Part shown: positions 46,460 to 54,902 of the stretch, one piece after another | Numbering within the stretch: position 1 is the stretch's first letter | How the letters are laid out: each line of letters opens with the position of its first letter | DNA from: Rhizobium halophilum | GTDB taxonomy: Bacteria; Pseudomonadota; Alphaproteobacteria; Rhizobiales; Rhizobiaceae | Assembly: GCF_021648825.1 (NCBI RefSeq) | Contig: NZ_JAKJHS010000001.1 | Span: 682,001 to 746,000, forward strand | Direction: 5' to 3' | DNA: 64,000 bases | Program-made: the position numbers and the translations under genes | The notes under the pieces: model-generated | Databases searched by the model: none | The model's input: only the letters and a program-made list of their open reading frames with translations | Told to the model about the DNA's origin: nothing

Positions 46460-47044
46460 ATGGAGGATCCGCGGAAGTGCCGCCACTTATGCGTCGACAT
46501 GCAGCGCATGTTCGCAGAGGACACCCCTTGGAATGTGCCCTGGATGGAGCGGGTGCGTGAGCCGGTGGCCACACTGGCTGCCGCCCGGGCAGCGGAAACG
46601 ATCTTCACCCGGTTCATTCCACCGAAACGGGCAGATGATACACAAGGGACATGGAGCGAGTATTACCGCAAATGGCCGATGATGACTCGCGAAATCCTTG
46701 GCGATGGCATGGTGGATATCCTGCCGGAACTGCGTGCGCTGGTTCCACCCGCCATCGTGTTCGATAAACCGATCTATTCCCCTTGGCTCGACGGACGCCT
46801 GCACAACTTCCTGCAAAAGCAGGAGGTCACGACCTTGGTGATATCTGGCGGCGAAACGGATGTCTGCGTTATGGCAGCCGTTCTGGGCGCCGTCGACCTA
46901 GGTTACTCCATCATTCTCCTAAGGGACGCCATCTGCAGCACGTCCGATCAGACACACGACGCTTCGCTGCAGGTCTTCGGCTCCCGGTTCTCCACCCAGA
47001 TCAAGATCGACACCGTAAGGAATGTACTTGACTGGTGGCGATAG
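46460..47044 (+). CDS. Isochorismatase-family cysteine hydrolase
   Basis: 194 residues. The catalytic triad pattern is visible: Asp in LCVDMQRMF near the start, and the nucleophile Cys in GGETDVCVMAAVLGAVDLGY, the family signature. Substrates range from isochorismate to nicotinamide and small amides and cannot be assigned here. ATG 46460 (MEDPRKCRHL) follows GGAG. Its neighbours and an EcfG-like promoter place it in the stress cluster. Confidence 0.86.
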   Translation: MEDPRKCRHLCVDMQRMFAEDTPWNVPWMERVREPVATLAAARAAETIFTRFIPPKRADDTQGTWSEYYRKWPMMTREILGDGMVDILPELRALVPPAIVFDKPIYSPWLDGRLHNFLQKQEVTTLVISGGETDVCVMAAVLGAVDLGYSIILLRDAICSTSDQTHDASLQVFGSRFSTQIKIDTVRNVLDWWR

Positions 47045-47046
47045 GC

Positions 47047-47072
47047 GGAACCTTCCCGCACGGAAAGCGGTT
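47047..47072 (+). promoter_or_regulatory. EcfG-type promoter of the BON gene, GGTT variant, 17-base spacer
   Basis: GGAAC at 47047-47051, 17 bases, GGTT at 47069-47072. It favours the BON start at ATG 47111 over the earlier ATG 47087. Confidence 0.5.
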
Positions 47073-47110
47073 TTCTTTTGGAAGGCATGTCCGAAGTGAA
47101 GGAAAACGCC

Positions 47111-47503
47111 ATGAAAGATGAAGCCCCTAAAACCGGACGCCCCGGTGAAACGTCGCAGTGGCCGCGTTGGGAGGGTCCCGCCGAGAACCGCCCGAGCGGT
47201 TACATGCAAGGTGACACGAATATCTTCGCCGAAAATCCCGATCAGCAGAAACATCGAGGCTCTGCACCCGCCGCTTATCAGCGACCTGACGAGCACGTGG
47301 AGACAGGGGTCAACGAGGCACTTACCCAGGATCCTCTGCTTGATCCCACCAATATCGTCGTCACGGTTCACAGCGGTCGCGTCATCCTGGACGGCATGGT
47401 GGCAACCGACGCTGATCGACGGCGGGCGGAAGAGTGCGCAAGAGCGGTGCATGGTGTGACCGGCTGCGAAAACAACCTGAAGATCACGGCGTCCCAGAAT
47501 TAA
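47111..47503 (+). CDS. BON-domain protein with long disordered N-terminus
   Basis: 130 residues. The first about 65 are polar and disordered (KTGRPGETSQWPRWEGPAEN), and the C-terminal 60 form a BON domain (VETGVNEALTQDPLLDPTNIVV through DRRRAEECARAVHGVTGCENNL). There is no signal peptide. ATG 47111 has AAGGA eight bases upstream and fits the predicted promoter; ATG 47087 would be nearly leaderless. A small membrane-protein gene follows after 26 bases. Confidence 0.8.
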   Translation: MKDEAPKTGRPGETSQWPRWEGPAENRPSGYMQGDTNIFAENPDQQKHRGSAPAAYQRPDEHVETGVNEALTQDPLLDPTNIVVTVHSGRVILDGMVATDADRRRAEECARAVHGVTGCENNLKITASQN

Positions 47504-47529
47504 ATCGAACCCACGAGAGGAGAGACCTG

Positions 47530-47715
47530 ATGGCCGACAAACTGTGGTTCATCGTGGTGGCGTTGGGGCCGCTGCTGCTTGGCGGCGTGATTGCTTATAG
47601 CCTCATCCGCCGGCGGCGGCTTCGTGCCACGGAACAGATAGAACAGAAAGAAGCGGTGGAGCGGCTGTACGACAAGCCAGAGGGTGGACGAGAGCCTACC
47701 TTCACCCGTCGCTAG
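47530..47715 (+). CDS. Small single-span membrane protein
   Basis: 61 residues. One hydrophobic span (LWFIVVALGPLLLGGVIAYSLI at about 5-26) is followed by a basic RRRRLR stretch and a charged tail, giving an N-out, C-in topology by the positive-inside rule. ATG 47530 follows GAGGAGAG. It is probably co-transcribed with the BON gene. No known function. Confidence 0.75.
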   Translation: MADKLWFIVVALGPLLLGGVIAYSLIRRRRLRATEQIEQKEAVERLYDKPEGGREPTFTRR

Positions 47716-47730
47716 GCCGCTAACTTACAC

Positions 47731-47755
47731 GGAACCTTTCCAGCGAGCTGCCGTT
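47731..47755 (+). promoter_or_regulatory. EcfG-type promoter of the YciF-like gene, perfect
   Basis: GGAAC at 47731-47735, 16 bases, CGTT at 47752-47755, about 40 bases before ATG 47802. Confidence 0.85.
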
Positions 47756-47801
47756 ACTGGCAGCGGAAACACTCGGCAACCCGATGACCAAGGAGAACAA
47801 G

Positions 47802-48299
47802 ATGGCTACCAAGACCCTCGATGATCTTTTCTACGAAACGCTGAAGGATATCTACTATGCAGAGCGTCAGATCTTGAAGGCTTTACCGAAGATGGCAAGA
47901 GCGGCCCAGGACGACAAGCTTAAAAGCGCCTTTACCGAACATAAGGACGAGACGGAAGGCCAGATCGAGCGCCTGAAGCAGGTTTTCGAGATCATCGGAA
48001 AGCGCGCGAGGGGCAAGACCTGCGACGCCATTGAAGGCATTATTTCCGAGGGCGAAGAAATCATGGAAGAATTCAAGGGCACGCCTGCTCTGGATGCCGG
48101 ACTTCTCGCCGCGGCTCAGGCAGTGGAGCACTACGAAATCAGCCGCTACGGTACGCTTCGCGCGTGGGCTCAGCAGTTGGGTCTGAAGGAGGCTGTAAAG
48201 CTGCTGGATGAAACGCTTTCCGAAGAAAGCAAGACCGACGAGAAGCTGACGAAGCTCGCCGAGACTGCGGTTAACACGGCGGCCCAGAAAGCTGCCTAG
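47802..48299 (+). CDS. YciE/YciF-type (DUF892) ferritin-like stress protein
   Basis: 165 residues, all alpha. The DUF892 opening TLDDLFYETLKDIYYAERQILKALPKMA carries the metal-ligand-like E/YxxE pattern. HKDETEGQIERLKQVFEIIG and AVEHYEISRYGTLRAWAQQLG supply the later ligand helices of the ferritin-like four-helix bundle. E. coli YciF is osmotically and RpoS-induced. The start ATG 47802 follows AAGGAG; ATG 47784 lacks a ribosome site. A perfect EcfG promoter precedes it. Confidence 0.92.
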   Translation: MATKTLDDLFYETLKDIYYAERQILKALPKMARAAQDDKLKSAFTEHKDETEGQIERLKQVFEIIGKRARGKTCDAIEGIISEGEEIMEEFKGTPALDAGLLAAAQAVEHYEISRYGTLRAWAQQLGLKEAVKLLDETLSEESKTDEKLTKLAETAVNTAAQKAA

Positions 48300-48302
48300 T
48301 CG

Positions 48303-48338
48303 AAAAAATGGGAGGGGTTCGCAGGAACACCTCCCATT
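48303..48338 (-). terminator. Terminator between convergent YciF and DUF2188 genes
   Basis: A 9-bp stem (48307-48315 with 48330-48338), extended by an inner 4-bp stem, is followed on the minus strand by six T residues. It is therefore a standard terminator for the DUF2188 gene and may also block plus-strand read-through. Confidence 0.8.
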
Positions 48339-48359
48339 AATAACCTACCGGCGAGCCTG

Positions 48360-48596
48360 TTATGCTGAGCCGGAGACCGTATAAGGGAACGGCGCAAGCC
48401 CATTTTCCTGCACCGGCACCATCTTGCCGTTCACGCCTTGGTACCGAAAAACTCGTTGACGCATCTGTCGCGTCACCTCCACCTTGGCGGCTTCCACGGC
48501 CAGTTCATAGGTCGGGAACGAGCAATCCGCCTCGACCCCATTCAGGATGTAGGTCCAGCCAGCGGAATGGGGAATAATGTCGCAAAATTTGTTCAT
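48360..48596 (-). CDS. DUF2188-like small protein
   Basis: 78 residues. The motif IIPHSAGWTYILNG followed by FPTYELAVEAAKVEVTRQ matches the DUF2188 layout (a beta hairpin then an alpha helix). No membrane segment. ATG 48596 has GGAGG upstream. The family is common in rhizobial stress regulons but has no assigned biochemical role. Confidence 0.78.
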   Translation of the reverse strand: MNKFCDIIPHSAGWTYILNGVEADCSFPTYELAVEAAKVEVTRQMRQRVFRYQGVNGKMVPVQENGLAPFPYTVSGSA

Positions 48597-48623
48597 GTCG
48601 AGGCTCCTCCTATAAGGCGCACA

Positions 48624-48648
48624 AACTCCCGAAATTCTTTTTGGTTCC
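48624..48648 (-). promoter_or_regulatory. EcfG-type promoter of the DUF2188 gene, AGTT variant
   Basis: Minus strand: GGAAC at 48648-48644, 16 bases, AGTT at 48627-48624. It predicts a leader of about 20 bases. Confidence 0.6.
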
Positions 48649-48682
48649 GCTCAACGCCGCGCGTCGCTTTTTTGTGACCCAG

Positions 48683-48707
48683 GGAACTCCATGCGCCGTC
48701 AAGCGTT
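48683..48707 (+). promoter_or_regulatory. EcfG-type promoter of the DUF2934 gene, perfect
   Basis: GGAAC at 48683-48687, 16 bases, CGTT at 48704-48707, with a leader of about 18 bases to ATG 48732. It is divergent from the DUF2188 promoter. Confidence 0.85.
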
Positions 48708-48731
48708 CGCTTTTGGCGAATGGAGACAGGT

Positions 48732-49043
48732 ATGGCGGACACCGAAGAAGACTGGATCAGAAAGCGGGCGTACGCCCTCTGGCAAGAGGAGGGTAGCCCC
48801 CATGGGAAGGACGCAGAGCACTGGGAGCAAGCAAGGCGAGAGTATGCCGCCTTCGCGTTGACACCTGCCCGGCGTGGCTCCGCCAAACGCGCAGAGAATT
48901 CAGCATTGGCGCCAGCGCCTTCGATTCCCGATGCTGGGAAGAAGACGCGGCCAAAGAAGCTGCCCACCAGCGGTTCAGCTGAAAAATCTCCCGGCAAGGC
49001 TTCCGCTGTACGCCGAAGCAAAAAAGCCAGCGACGACGGCTAA
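48732..49043 (+). CDS. DUF2934-domain protein
   Basis: 103 residues. The DUF2934 motif (WIRKRAYALWQEEGSPHGKDAEHWEQA) occupies about 8-34, and the rest is a basic, Ala/Pro/Ser-rich disordered tail (KKTRPKKLPTSG). ATG 48732 follows GGAGACAGG. The family is found in stress-induced rhizobial proteins without known function. The frame continues open past its stop into glgA in the same phase. Confidence 0.85.
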   Translation: MADTEEDWIRKRAYALWQEEGSPHGKDAEHWEQARREYAAFALTPARRGSAKRAENSALAPAPSIPDAGKKTRPKKLPTSGSAEKSPGKASAVRRSKKASDDG

Positions 49044-49145
49044 GTCGTCCACCAAGCGTCACCTGCTGCGGCTCCGCCGCGGCGCTCCCATTTCCCTGAT
49101 TTTGGAAATGAGGCGTTCAAGAAGACAGCGCAACTGTCCGACGCT

Positions 49146-49171
49146 GGAACGCCGCTCCTCCTCCATCAGTT
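49146..49171 (+). promoter_or_regulatory. Weak EcfG-like promoter upstream of glgA
   Basis: GGAAC at 49146-49150, 17 bases, AGTT at 49168-49171. It has one mismatch and the longer spacer, so it is the weakest of the set along with 47047. Confidence 0.4.
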
Positions 49172-49292
49172 GGACCTTGATACTGAAGAACTGGTGGAAG
49201 ATGACATGCTGAACGTTCAGTTCCCCCCTTCCGCTCCTCGCCCGGAGCAGTCAGTGCCGACACCCGGCGGCATCAAGAGGAGGTCGACCAGC

Positions 49293-50777
49293 TTGCCCCT
49301 GAAGGTCCTATCGGTTGCTTCGGAGATATTCCCGCTCGTCAAAACCGGCGGTCTGGCAGATGTAACGGGCTCGCTCCCGAAGGCACTAGCTCGTTGCGGA
49401 GTAGAAACCGCAACACTCCTGCCAGGCTATCCGATCGTCATGGAGCAGTTGTCCAATGCCCTTCCACTCCTCGCATTCGACGACCTTCTTGGTGAGCCTG
49501 CATCGCTCCTGCACGTGCGGGTAGAGGGCTTAAACCTTTTTGTCCTCGACGCTCCCGCCCTCTATGACCGTGCCGGCGGGCCCTACACGGACGACACAGG
49601 CAAAGATCACCCCGACAACTGGAAACGTTTCGCCGCCCTCAGCCTGGCGGCCGCAGAATTGGCTGCCGGAGCGCTTCCCGGATGGCAACCCGATCTCGTT
49701 CACACCCACGACTGGCAGACAGCTCTGACATCTGTGTACATGCGAGAGATGGGACTTGGAATTCCCGTTGTGATCACCGTGCACAACCTCGCATTCCAAG
49801 GACAGTTCTCCGTTCAACTCTTGCCATTTCTCGGTCTGCGGGCGGAGCTCTACTCGACCGACTGCCTTGAATATTTTGGTGACATCAGCTTTCTGAAAGG
49901 CGGACTTCAAACAGCCGATGCCATTACGACCGTCAGCCCGACCTATGCCCGCGAGATCCTCACGCCGCGTTTCGGGATGGGGTTGGACGGGGTTCTCAAC
50001 GAACGGGCATCCATTCTCAGGGGCATCGTCAATGGGATAGATCTGGACGTCTGGGATCCGATGACGGACCCGAACCTCATTGCGAACTACGATCATTCCA
50101 ACCTCCGTCTCCGGTCGGGGAATCGTGCCGCTCTGCTCCGAAAGTTCGAGCTCGACGACACTGATGAAGGCCCGGTCTTTTCCGCAGTTAGCCGCCTGAC
50201 CTGGCAAAAAGGAATGGACATGCTGGCCGAAGCGGCGGACGAGATCATCTGCAACGGCGGCAAGCTCATCGTCTTTGGCCGCGGTGACCACGCGATAGAG
50301 CAGCAGCTTTTGGAAGCCGCGTCCCGCTATCCTAGCCGAATGGCGGTGCATATCGGCTACGATGAACCCACCGCGCATCTGATCCACGGGGGTTCCGATG
50401 CGATCGTGCAGCCGTCGCGATTTGAACCCTGCGGACTGACTCAACTCTACGCGCTGCGCTACGGCTGCGTCCCGGTTGTGTCTCGCACCGGTGGGCTCTC
50501 CGAAACCATCATCGATGCCAATGACGCTGCCATGTCGGCGCGGGTGGCAACCGGATTCCAGTTTCATCCGGTGACGACAGACGGATTGCGCGGAGCTTTG
50601 CGGCGGGCGCTTCAGGCCTATGCTGATCCCCGGCAGTGGCCCCGCCTGCAGAACCAGGGCATGAAGGCCCGATTCTCTTGGGATCGGAGCGCCCAGCAAT
50701 ATGCCGCCGTTTACGCAAGCCTGACAAAAAAATCGCGTAGCCTTGAAATTAGCATCGCGCCTCATATCGCCATCTGA
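49293..50777 (+). CDS. glgA: Glycogen synthase
   Basis: 494 residues from TTG 49293 ([24 protein letters not shown]), with AGGAGG nine bases upstream. The N-terminal ADP-glucose site KTGGLADV and the acceptor-side HTHDWQTAL are both present, as is the C-terminal [14 protein letters not shown] carrying the catalytic Glu of this GT5 family. It elongates alpha-1,4-glucan from ADP-glucose. ATG 49206 is an alternative start giving a proline-rich extension of 29 residues. glgB, glgC and glgP are not in the window. Confidence 0.93.
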   Translation: MPLKVLSVASEIFPLVKTGGLADVTGSLPKALARCGVETATLLPGYPIVMEQLSNALPLLAFDDLLGEPASLLHVRVEGLNLFVLDAPALYDRAGGPYTDDTGKDHPDNWKRFAALSLAAAELAAGALPGWQPDLVHTHDWQTALTSVYMREMGLGIPVVITVHNLAFQGQFSVQLLPFLGLRAELYSTDCLEYFGDISFLKGGLQTADAITTVSPTYAREILTPRFGMGLDGVLNERASILRGIVNGIDLDVWDPMTDPNLIANYDHSNLRLRSGNRAALLRKFELDDTDEGPVFSAVSRLTWQKGMDMLAEAADEIICNGGKLIVFGRGDHAIEQQLLEAASRYPSRMAVHIGYDEPTAHLIHGGSDAIVQPSRFEPCGLTQLYALRYGCVPVVSRTGGLSETIIDANDAAMSARVATGFQFHPVTTDGLRGALRRALQAYADPRQWPRLQNQGMKARFSWDRSAQQYAAVYASLTKKSRSLEISIAPHIAI

Positions 50778-50799
50778 CGGCCCGTCGCAGAGGTTCACA

Positions 50800-50834
50800 A
50801 ACAAAAAACCGGCCAGGCGGCCGGTTTTTTGTTG
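50800..50834. terminator. Bidirectional terminator between glgA and glgX
   Basis: A perfect 12-bp inverted repeat (50803-50814 with 50819-50830), loop of four, flanked by A6 and T6, so it can stop transcripts from both convergent genes. Confidence 0.9.
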
Positions 50835-50849
50835 CTTATGGGGATCCCA

Positions 50850-52931
50850 TTAGTCCGTAACCCGCCTGAGGATGACAAAACTGCGGCCGGCAAGCTCCAA
50901 GTCCTCGCCTTCTTCCACCTCCATGCCTCGTGTGGAAGGGTCGACAGTTGAGAGTTCAAGCACCCATTTGCCTTCCTTCATCACTGGAATATGGAAGGGT
51001 ACGGTGCCTTCGAACGGATTGAAAAGAACCAGAACATTGGCCCACACACCGTCTTGCCCCTTCAGGTCAGCGCGCTTCAGGTTGAGCCCGAGCGTGGTAC
51101 CCTCCTGCCAGTGTTCTGGGAGCTGCTCCCCGCCGCCGGCATTGAACCACCTGACCACCATACCATCGCGCCAGCTTTCTCGACGGAAGATTGGCTGCTT
51201 CTCGCGAAGATCGATCAGCTGCTTGGTGAAGGCGCGCAGGGCCTCGTTGCTTTCGGGTAGGTTTTCCCACTGAACCCAGGAGATTTCGCTGTCCTGGCAG
51301 TAGCCGTTGTTATTGCCCATCTGGCTGCGGCCGAACTCGTCGCCAGCAAGGAGCATCGGCGTGCCGTGCGACAGGAAGAGCGTCGCCAGGAAGTTGCGTT
51401 TCTGCCGTTCGCGCACGTCATTGATGTCTTCGTCTTCCGTCGGGCCCTCTGCACCATAGTTGTAGCTGCGATTGTCGTTGTGGCCGTCGTTGTTGTCCTC
51501 GCCGTTCGCATCATTGTGCTTTTCGTCGTACGAAACGAGGTCGTTGAGCGTAAAGCCGTCATGGGCGGCAACGAAATTGACGCTTGCCCAGGGACGACGG
51601 CCGCGCAGGTCGTAGATGTCGCCCGAGCCGAGCAGGCGGGCGGCAAAGTCAGGAGCGACATTCTCTCCACGCCAGTAATCGCGGATCGTGTCGCGGTACT
51701 TGTCGTTCCATTCGGCCCAGCCAGGGGGAAACCCGCCGACCTGATAGCCTCCTGGACCGATGTCCCATGGCTCGCCGATCAGCTTTGTGCGCGAGAGGAT
51801 TGGGCACTGCGTAATCGCGTCGAAGAAGCCACCCCGCTGATCGAACCCTTCCGGCTCCCGCCCCAGAATAGTGCCGAGGTCGAAGCGGAAGCCGTCGACC
51901 TGCATATGCTGCACCCAGTATCGCAGCGAATCCATCACCATCTGCAAAACGCGCGGATGCGACGTGTTGACGGTGTTCCCGGTGCCCGTATCGTTGATGT
52001 AGTAACGGTGCTGGTCCGGCAGCGTTCGGTAGTAGGAAAAGTTGTCGATACCTTTGAACGAGAGGGTTGGCCCCAATTCGTTCCCTTCCGCCGTGTGGTT
52101 GTAGACCACGTCCAGGATCACCTCGATCCCGGCATCGTGGAAGTTGCGCACCATCTCGCGGAAGCCCTCATAGCCCCGCGGCCCGTAGTACCGAGGCGTG
52201 GGAGCAAAGAATCCAAGCGTATTGTAGCCCCAGAAGTTGTGAAGCCCCTTCTCCAGCAGATGCTGATCGTCGGGGAAGTAGTGCACCGGCATCAGTTCCA
52301 CCGAAGTGATGCCGAGGCTCTTGATGTAGTCTACTGACGCCTTGTGCCCCATACCTTCGAAGGTGCCGCGGAGTTCCTGCGGTATCGCCGGATTGAGCTG
52401 AGTGAAACCCTTCACGTGCGTTTCGTACACGATGGTTCGTGACCAGGGCACGCTGGGCTTGTCGTTCAGATGCCAATCGAAGCCGTTCGGCTCCAAGACC
52501 CGGCACTTTGGCGTGAAGGGCGCACTGTCGCGTGCATCAAAGGTGAGATCCTTGTCCTCATGCAGAAGATCGTAACCGAAATGCGCTTCGTTCCACTCCA
52601 CGTCGCCTACCAGCTCTTTGGCGTAGGGGTCGATCAGCAACTTGTTGGGGTTGAAGCGATGACCATTCTCGGGGTCGAAGGGACCATGCACACGATAGCC
52701 GTACAAGCTTCCGGGCCGAAGGCCGGGGACATAGCCATGCCAAATCTCATGGGTGTACTCGGGCAGCTCAAGGCGGGCGATCTCGTTCTTACCACTGCTA
52801 TCAAAGATGCAGAGCTCGACGCGTTCCGCGTGTGCGGAAAACAAGGCGAAGTTAGTTCCCTCTCCGTCGTAGTTGGCACCAAGCTGCTCCCAACTACCCG
52901 GAAGAATCGCGTATCCGTTATGACTGTCCAT
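50850..52931 (-). CDS. glgX: Glycogen debranching enzyme GlgX
   Basis: 693 residues. An N-terminal CBM48-like domain (about 15-140) is followed by the GH13 barrel: DVVYNHTAEGNE, the nucleophile Asp in GFRFDLGTILGR, the acid Glu in TKLIGEPWDIG, and VAAHDGFTLNDLVSY. The C-terminal beta domain ends LAGRSFVILRRV. It hydrolyses alpha-1,6 branches of glycogen limit dextrin. ATG 52931. It is convergent with glgA and has an EcfG-like promoter. Confidence 0.94.
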   Translation of the reverse strand: MDSHNGYAILPGSWEQLGANYDGEGTNFALFSAHAERVELCIFDSSGKNEIARLELPEYTHEIWHGYVPGLRPGSLYGYRVHGPFDPENGHRFNPNKLLIDPYAKELVGDVEWNEAHFGYDLLHEDKDLTFDARDSAPFTPKCRVLEPNGFDWHLNDKPSVPWSRTIVYETHVKGFTQLNPAIPQELRGTFEGMGHKASVDYIKSLGITSVELMPVHYFPDDQHLLEKGLHNFWGYNTLGFFAPTPRYYGPRGYEGFREMVRNFHDAGIEVILDVVYNHTAEGNELGPTLSFKGIDNFSYYRTLPDQHRYYINDTGTGNTVNTSHPRVLQMVMDSLRYWVQHMQVDGFRFDLGTILGREPEGFDQRGGFFDAITQCPILSRTKLIGEPWDIGPGGYQVGGFPPGWAEWNDKYRDTIRDYWRGENVAPDFAARLLGSGDIYDLRGRRPWASVNFVAAHDGFTLNDLVSYDEKHNDANGEDNNDGHNDNRSYNYGAEGPTEDEDINDVRERQKRNFLATLFLSHGTPMLLAGDEFGRSQMGNNNGYCQDSEISWVQWENLPESNEALRAFTKQLIDLREKQPIFRRESWRDGMVVRWFNAGGGEQLPEHWQEGTTLGLNLKRADLKGQDGVWANVLVLFNPFEGTVPFHIPVMKEGKWVLELSTVDPSTRGMEVEEGEDLELAGRSFVILRRVTD

Positions 52932-52959
52932 GCGCCGCCCCTATGAAGAACCTTCCAAT

Positions 52960-52984
52960 AATGGGACGGCGCAGTATTGGTTCC
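52960..52984 (-). promoter_or_regulatory. EcfG-type promoter of glgX, CATT variant
   Basis: Minus strand: GGAAC at 52984-52980, 16 bases, CATT at 52963-52960, with a leader of about 20 bases. Confidence 0.62.
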
Positions 52985-52997
52985 GACAACCCGCTGA

Positions 52998-53204
52998 TTA
53001 TCTTTTCACAGTACCAGTCGGACTTTCCACGGGCGACTGTCCACCTGCACCGGTCTGAGGCGTAGGATCCGCGTCCGTCGGTGCAGCAGTTGGCCCGCTC
53101 TGAGGAGTGTTGTTGATCGGGTCGCTGGTATCCGTTCCCTGATCGCTGCAAGCCACCAGGAACAAGATCATTGAGGCCGTAGTGATCGCACGAAACATCG
53201 TCAT
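52998..53204 (-). CDS. Small putative lipoprotein
   Basis: 68 residues. A hydrophobic signal (ITTASMILFLVAC) ends in a lipobox LVAC, followed by a Pro/Thr/Asp-rich disordered tail. The mature protein begins CSDQGTDTSDP; Asp at +3 rather than +2 suggests outer-membrane sorting by the E. coli rule, which may not hold here. ATG 53204 or 53198 follow GGAGAAGG. No function known. Confidence 0.72.
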   Translation of the reverse strand: MTMFRAITTASMILFLVACSDQGTDTSDPINNTPQSGPTAAPTDADPTPQTGAGGQSPVESPTGTVKR

Positions 53205-53316
53205 CCTTCTCCAAATATTCTTCGGACGCAGCGCCTGCGCTACCAGGAGGTTCACCCCTCAACACACGCGCCCCTGCCTCGGTCCGTGCAGAAGCGTCTC
53301 CACCAAGTCTATGGGT

Positions 53317-53341
53317 AACTTTATCAAGAAGGCATTGTTCC
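53317..53341 (-). promoter_or_regulatory. EcfG-type promoter candidate for the small lipoprotein, AGTT variant
   Basis: Minus strand: GGAAC at 53341-53337, 16 bases, AGTT at 53320-53317. The leader would be about 105 bases, longer than usual for this set. Confidence 0.45.
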
Positions 53342-53390
53342 CTTCCGACTGGCGCGCCTATCTATGGATCAAACGCAGTTGGAGAAAGCA

Positions 53391-53657
53391 ATGAACATGC
53401 TGACGCCCGAGGAACTGGAAGGCCGCCTGAATGCTCATCGCGAATTGATGATCGACATGCTGGCGGCGATGATTGGTGGTGAGGCCGCGACCGCCGACTT
53501 TCTCCGGAAGCTCCGAAGCGACGCGACTTTCAAGGACAATGAGGAAGATCCAGGTGTACTTCCCGAACAAGGCTTCGCGATCGAAAATGCGGCCGCAGTC
53601 GAACTGCGAAGCATCTTGGAGGCCGCAAAAGCGAGAGCCTCAGCAGAGATCAGGTAA
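53391..53657 (+). CDS. Hypothetical small helical protein
   Basis: 88 residues, charged and helix-prone (LTPEELEGRLNAHRELMIDMLAAMIGG, ending EAAKARASAEIR), with no membrane segment or cysteine. ATG 53391 has GGAG seven bases upstream; ATG 53364 does not. I do not recognise a family. It lies among stress genes but no EcfG promoter was found directly upstream. Confidence 0.68.
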   Translation: MNMLTPEELEGRLNAHRELMIDMLAAMIGGEAATADFLRKLRSDATFKDNEEDPGVLPEQGFAIENAAAVELRSILEAAKARASAEIR

Positions 53658-53703
53658 ATATCGTGCGATTAAGGCAAATCCGCCATCTTCGTGTCGTAAA
53701 TGT

Positions 53704-53728
53704 GGAACACCATCGGTTTGCAGGCGTT
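53704..53728 (+). promoter_or_regulatory. EcfG-type promoter of the 25-residue membrane peptide, perfect
   Basis: GGAAC at 53704-53708, 16 bases, CGTT at 53725-53728. The predicted start is near 53735, with ATG 53758 about 23 bases later. Confidence 0.85.
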
Positions 53729-53757
53729 CAGTTCTCATTCTAACGATGGAGACAGCC

Positions 53758-53835
53758 ATGGCGAAAGATTGGGTAGAAGCAGCCGGATTGGTCATGGTCG
53801 TTGCCGTCTGTTACATGATGGTCATTCCTGTCTAA
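53758..53835 (+). CDS. 25-residue single-span membrane peptide
   Basis: ATG 53758 with GGAG six bases upstream opens 25 codons: MAKDWVEAAG, then a hydrophobic stretch LVMVVAVCYMMVIPV running to the end. A four-codon longer start at 53746 is in frame but lacks a good ribosome site. Only one gene-like feature lies between the perfect EcfG promoter and the convergent cytochrome gene (11 bases away), so this peptide is the only product the promoter can serve before antisense territory. Function unknown. Confidence 0.72.
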   Translation: MAKDWVEAAGLVMVVAVCYMMVIPV

Positions 53836-53846
53836 GTCGACGAGCA

Positions 53847-54902
53847 TCAATTGTCCCGCTGCGCAAAATAGGCAGCCACCGCTGCAATGTCGTCCTCTTC
53901 CAAGTTCTTCGCCACCTCCAGCATGAGGTGGCTGTACGACGTTCCACCACGGACACCTTCGACGAAGAGCTTGAGCTGTCGCTCGATGTATGGCTGGCTT
54001 AAGCCGGCAAGCTTCGGATACACCGGATTTGCCCCGGGCTTTTCGTGACAGGACAGACATGCTGGGATCTTGTCCTTGGCTCGCCCGTTTTCCGCTATGG
54101 ACCGGCCTCGATCGACGAGCTCTGTCTCCGCCGACACCTCAGTTCGCTGCGAGCGTTGCTGGCTGGCGTAGTAGCGCGCAAGCTCGGCGAACGTATCCTC
54201 CGTCAACGATCCGATCGCGACCTGCATGATTCCGCTAGCGCGCTGTCCATTCGCATAAGCCTTCAGGCTTTCCAGCAGGTATGCTTCCGACCGCCCCGCA
54301 AGACTGGGGACAATGCTGTGGGAGGTGAGCCTGCGCTGGCTATGGCAACTTTCGCAGGTAAGCGGCAGGTCATCCACCTCCCCTTCCATGGGTGGCTGGT
54401 AGAGGCCCGATAACTCGTAGTATCGGGCAGCATCCAAATTAGGTAGCGCCCGAAGGAACGCCACCATCGCCCAGACCTCGTCCGGCCGCACCTGCGTCGG
54501 CCACGCGGGCATGCCCGTGAAGCGCACACCGTGCCGAACGATCTGGAACAACTGCTCGTCCGTCCAGGTCGAGATGACAGGAGCAAGATCAGGCGGCGCG
54601 GGCAGCATATGCGGCACCACTGCAACGGGATCGCGAACCGGCGATCCGTGACACATCGCACACCCGATCTCGTAGTGTCCGGCAGCGGGGGGAAGGAGAG
54701 CAGGATCATCGAGAGGCGGAGCCGTCACGGAAAGGGCAGCAGTGCGAACGGAGTTGCGCATCACCCAATGCAGGAACCAGTCTGTAACGGCCCAGTGTCC
54801 AGAGCTGGCGCCTACCCCGATCAGGCCGGACCAACCAACGAGCAGCGCCAGAGCTGGGACGCCGAACACTCCGATAAGGACCTGTCTCCAGCCGATCTTC
54901 AA
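53847..54902 (-). CDS. Triheme c-type cytochrome, membrane-anchored
   Basis: 351 residues. An N-terminal hydrophobic anchor (ALALLVGWSGLIGVG) is followed by three CXXCH heme sites: CAMCH near residue 81, CESCH near 183 and CLSCH near 286. The later heme domains resemble cytochrome c class I repeats (PSLAGRSEAYLLESLKAYANGQR; PKLAGLSQPYIERQLKLFVEG). It would act in the periplasm as an electron carrier to an oxidase. Its ATG overlaps the stop of the CtaG-like gene, the third gene of an EcfG-controlled operon. Confidence 0.9.
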   Translation of the reverse strand: MKIGWRQVLIGVFGVPALALLVGWSGLIGVGASSGHWAVTDWFLHWVMRNSVRTAALSVTAPPLDDPALLPPAAGHYEIGCAMCHGSPVRDPVAVVPHMLPAPPDLAPVISTWTDEQLFQIVRHGVRFTGMPAWPTQVRPDEVWAMVAFLRALPNLDAARYYELSGLYQPPMEGEVDDLPLTCESCHSQRRLTSHSIVPSLAGRSEAYLLESLKAYANGQRASGIMQVAIGSLTEDTFAELARYYASQQRSQRTEVSAETELVDRGRSIAENGRAKDKIPACLSCHEKPGANPVYPKLAGLSQPYIERQLKLFVEGVRGGTSYSHLMLEVAKNLEEDDIAAVAAYFAQRDN

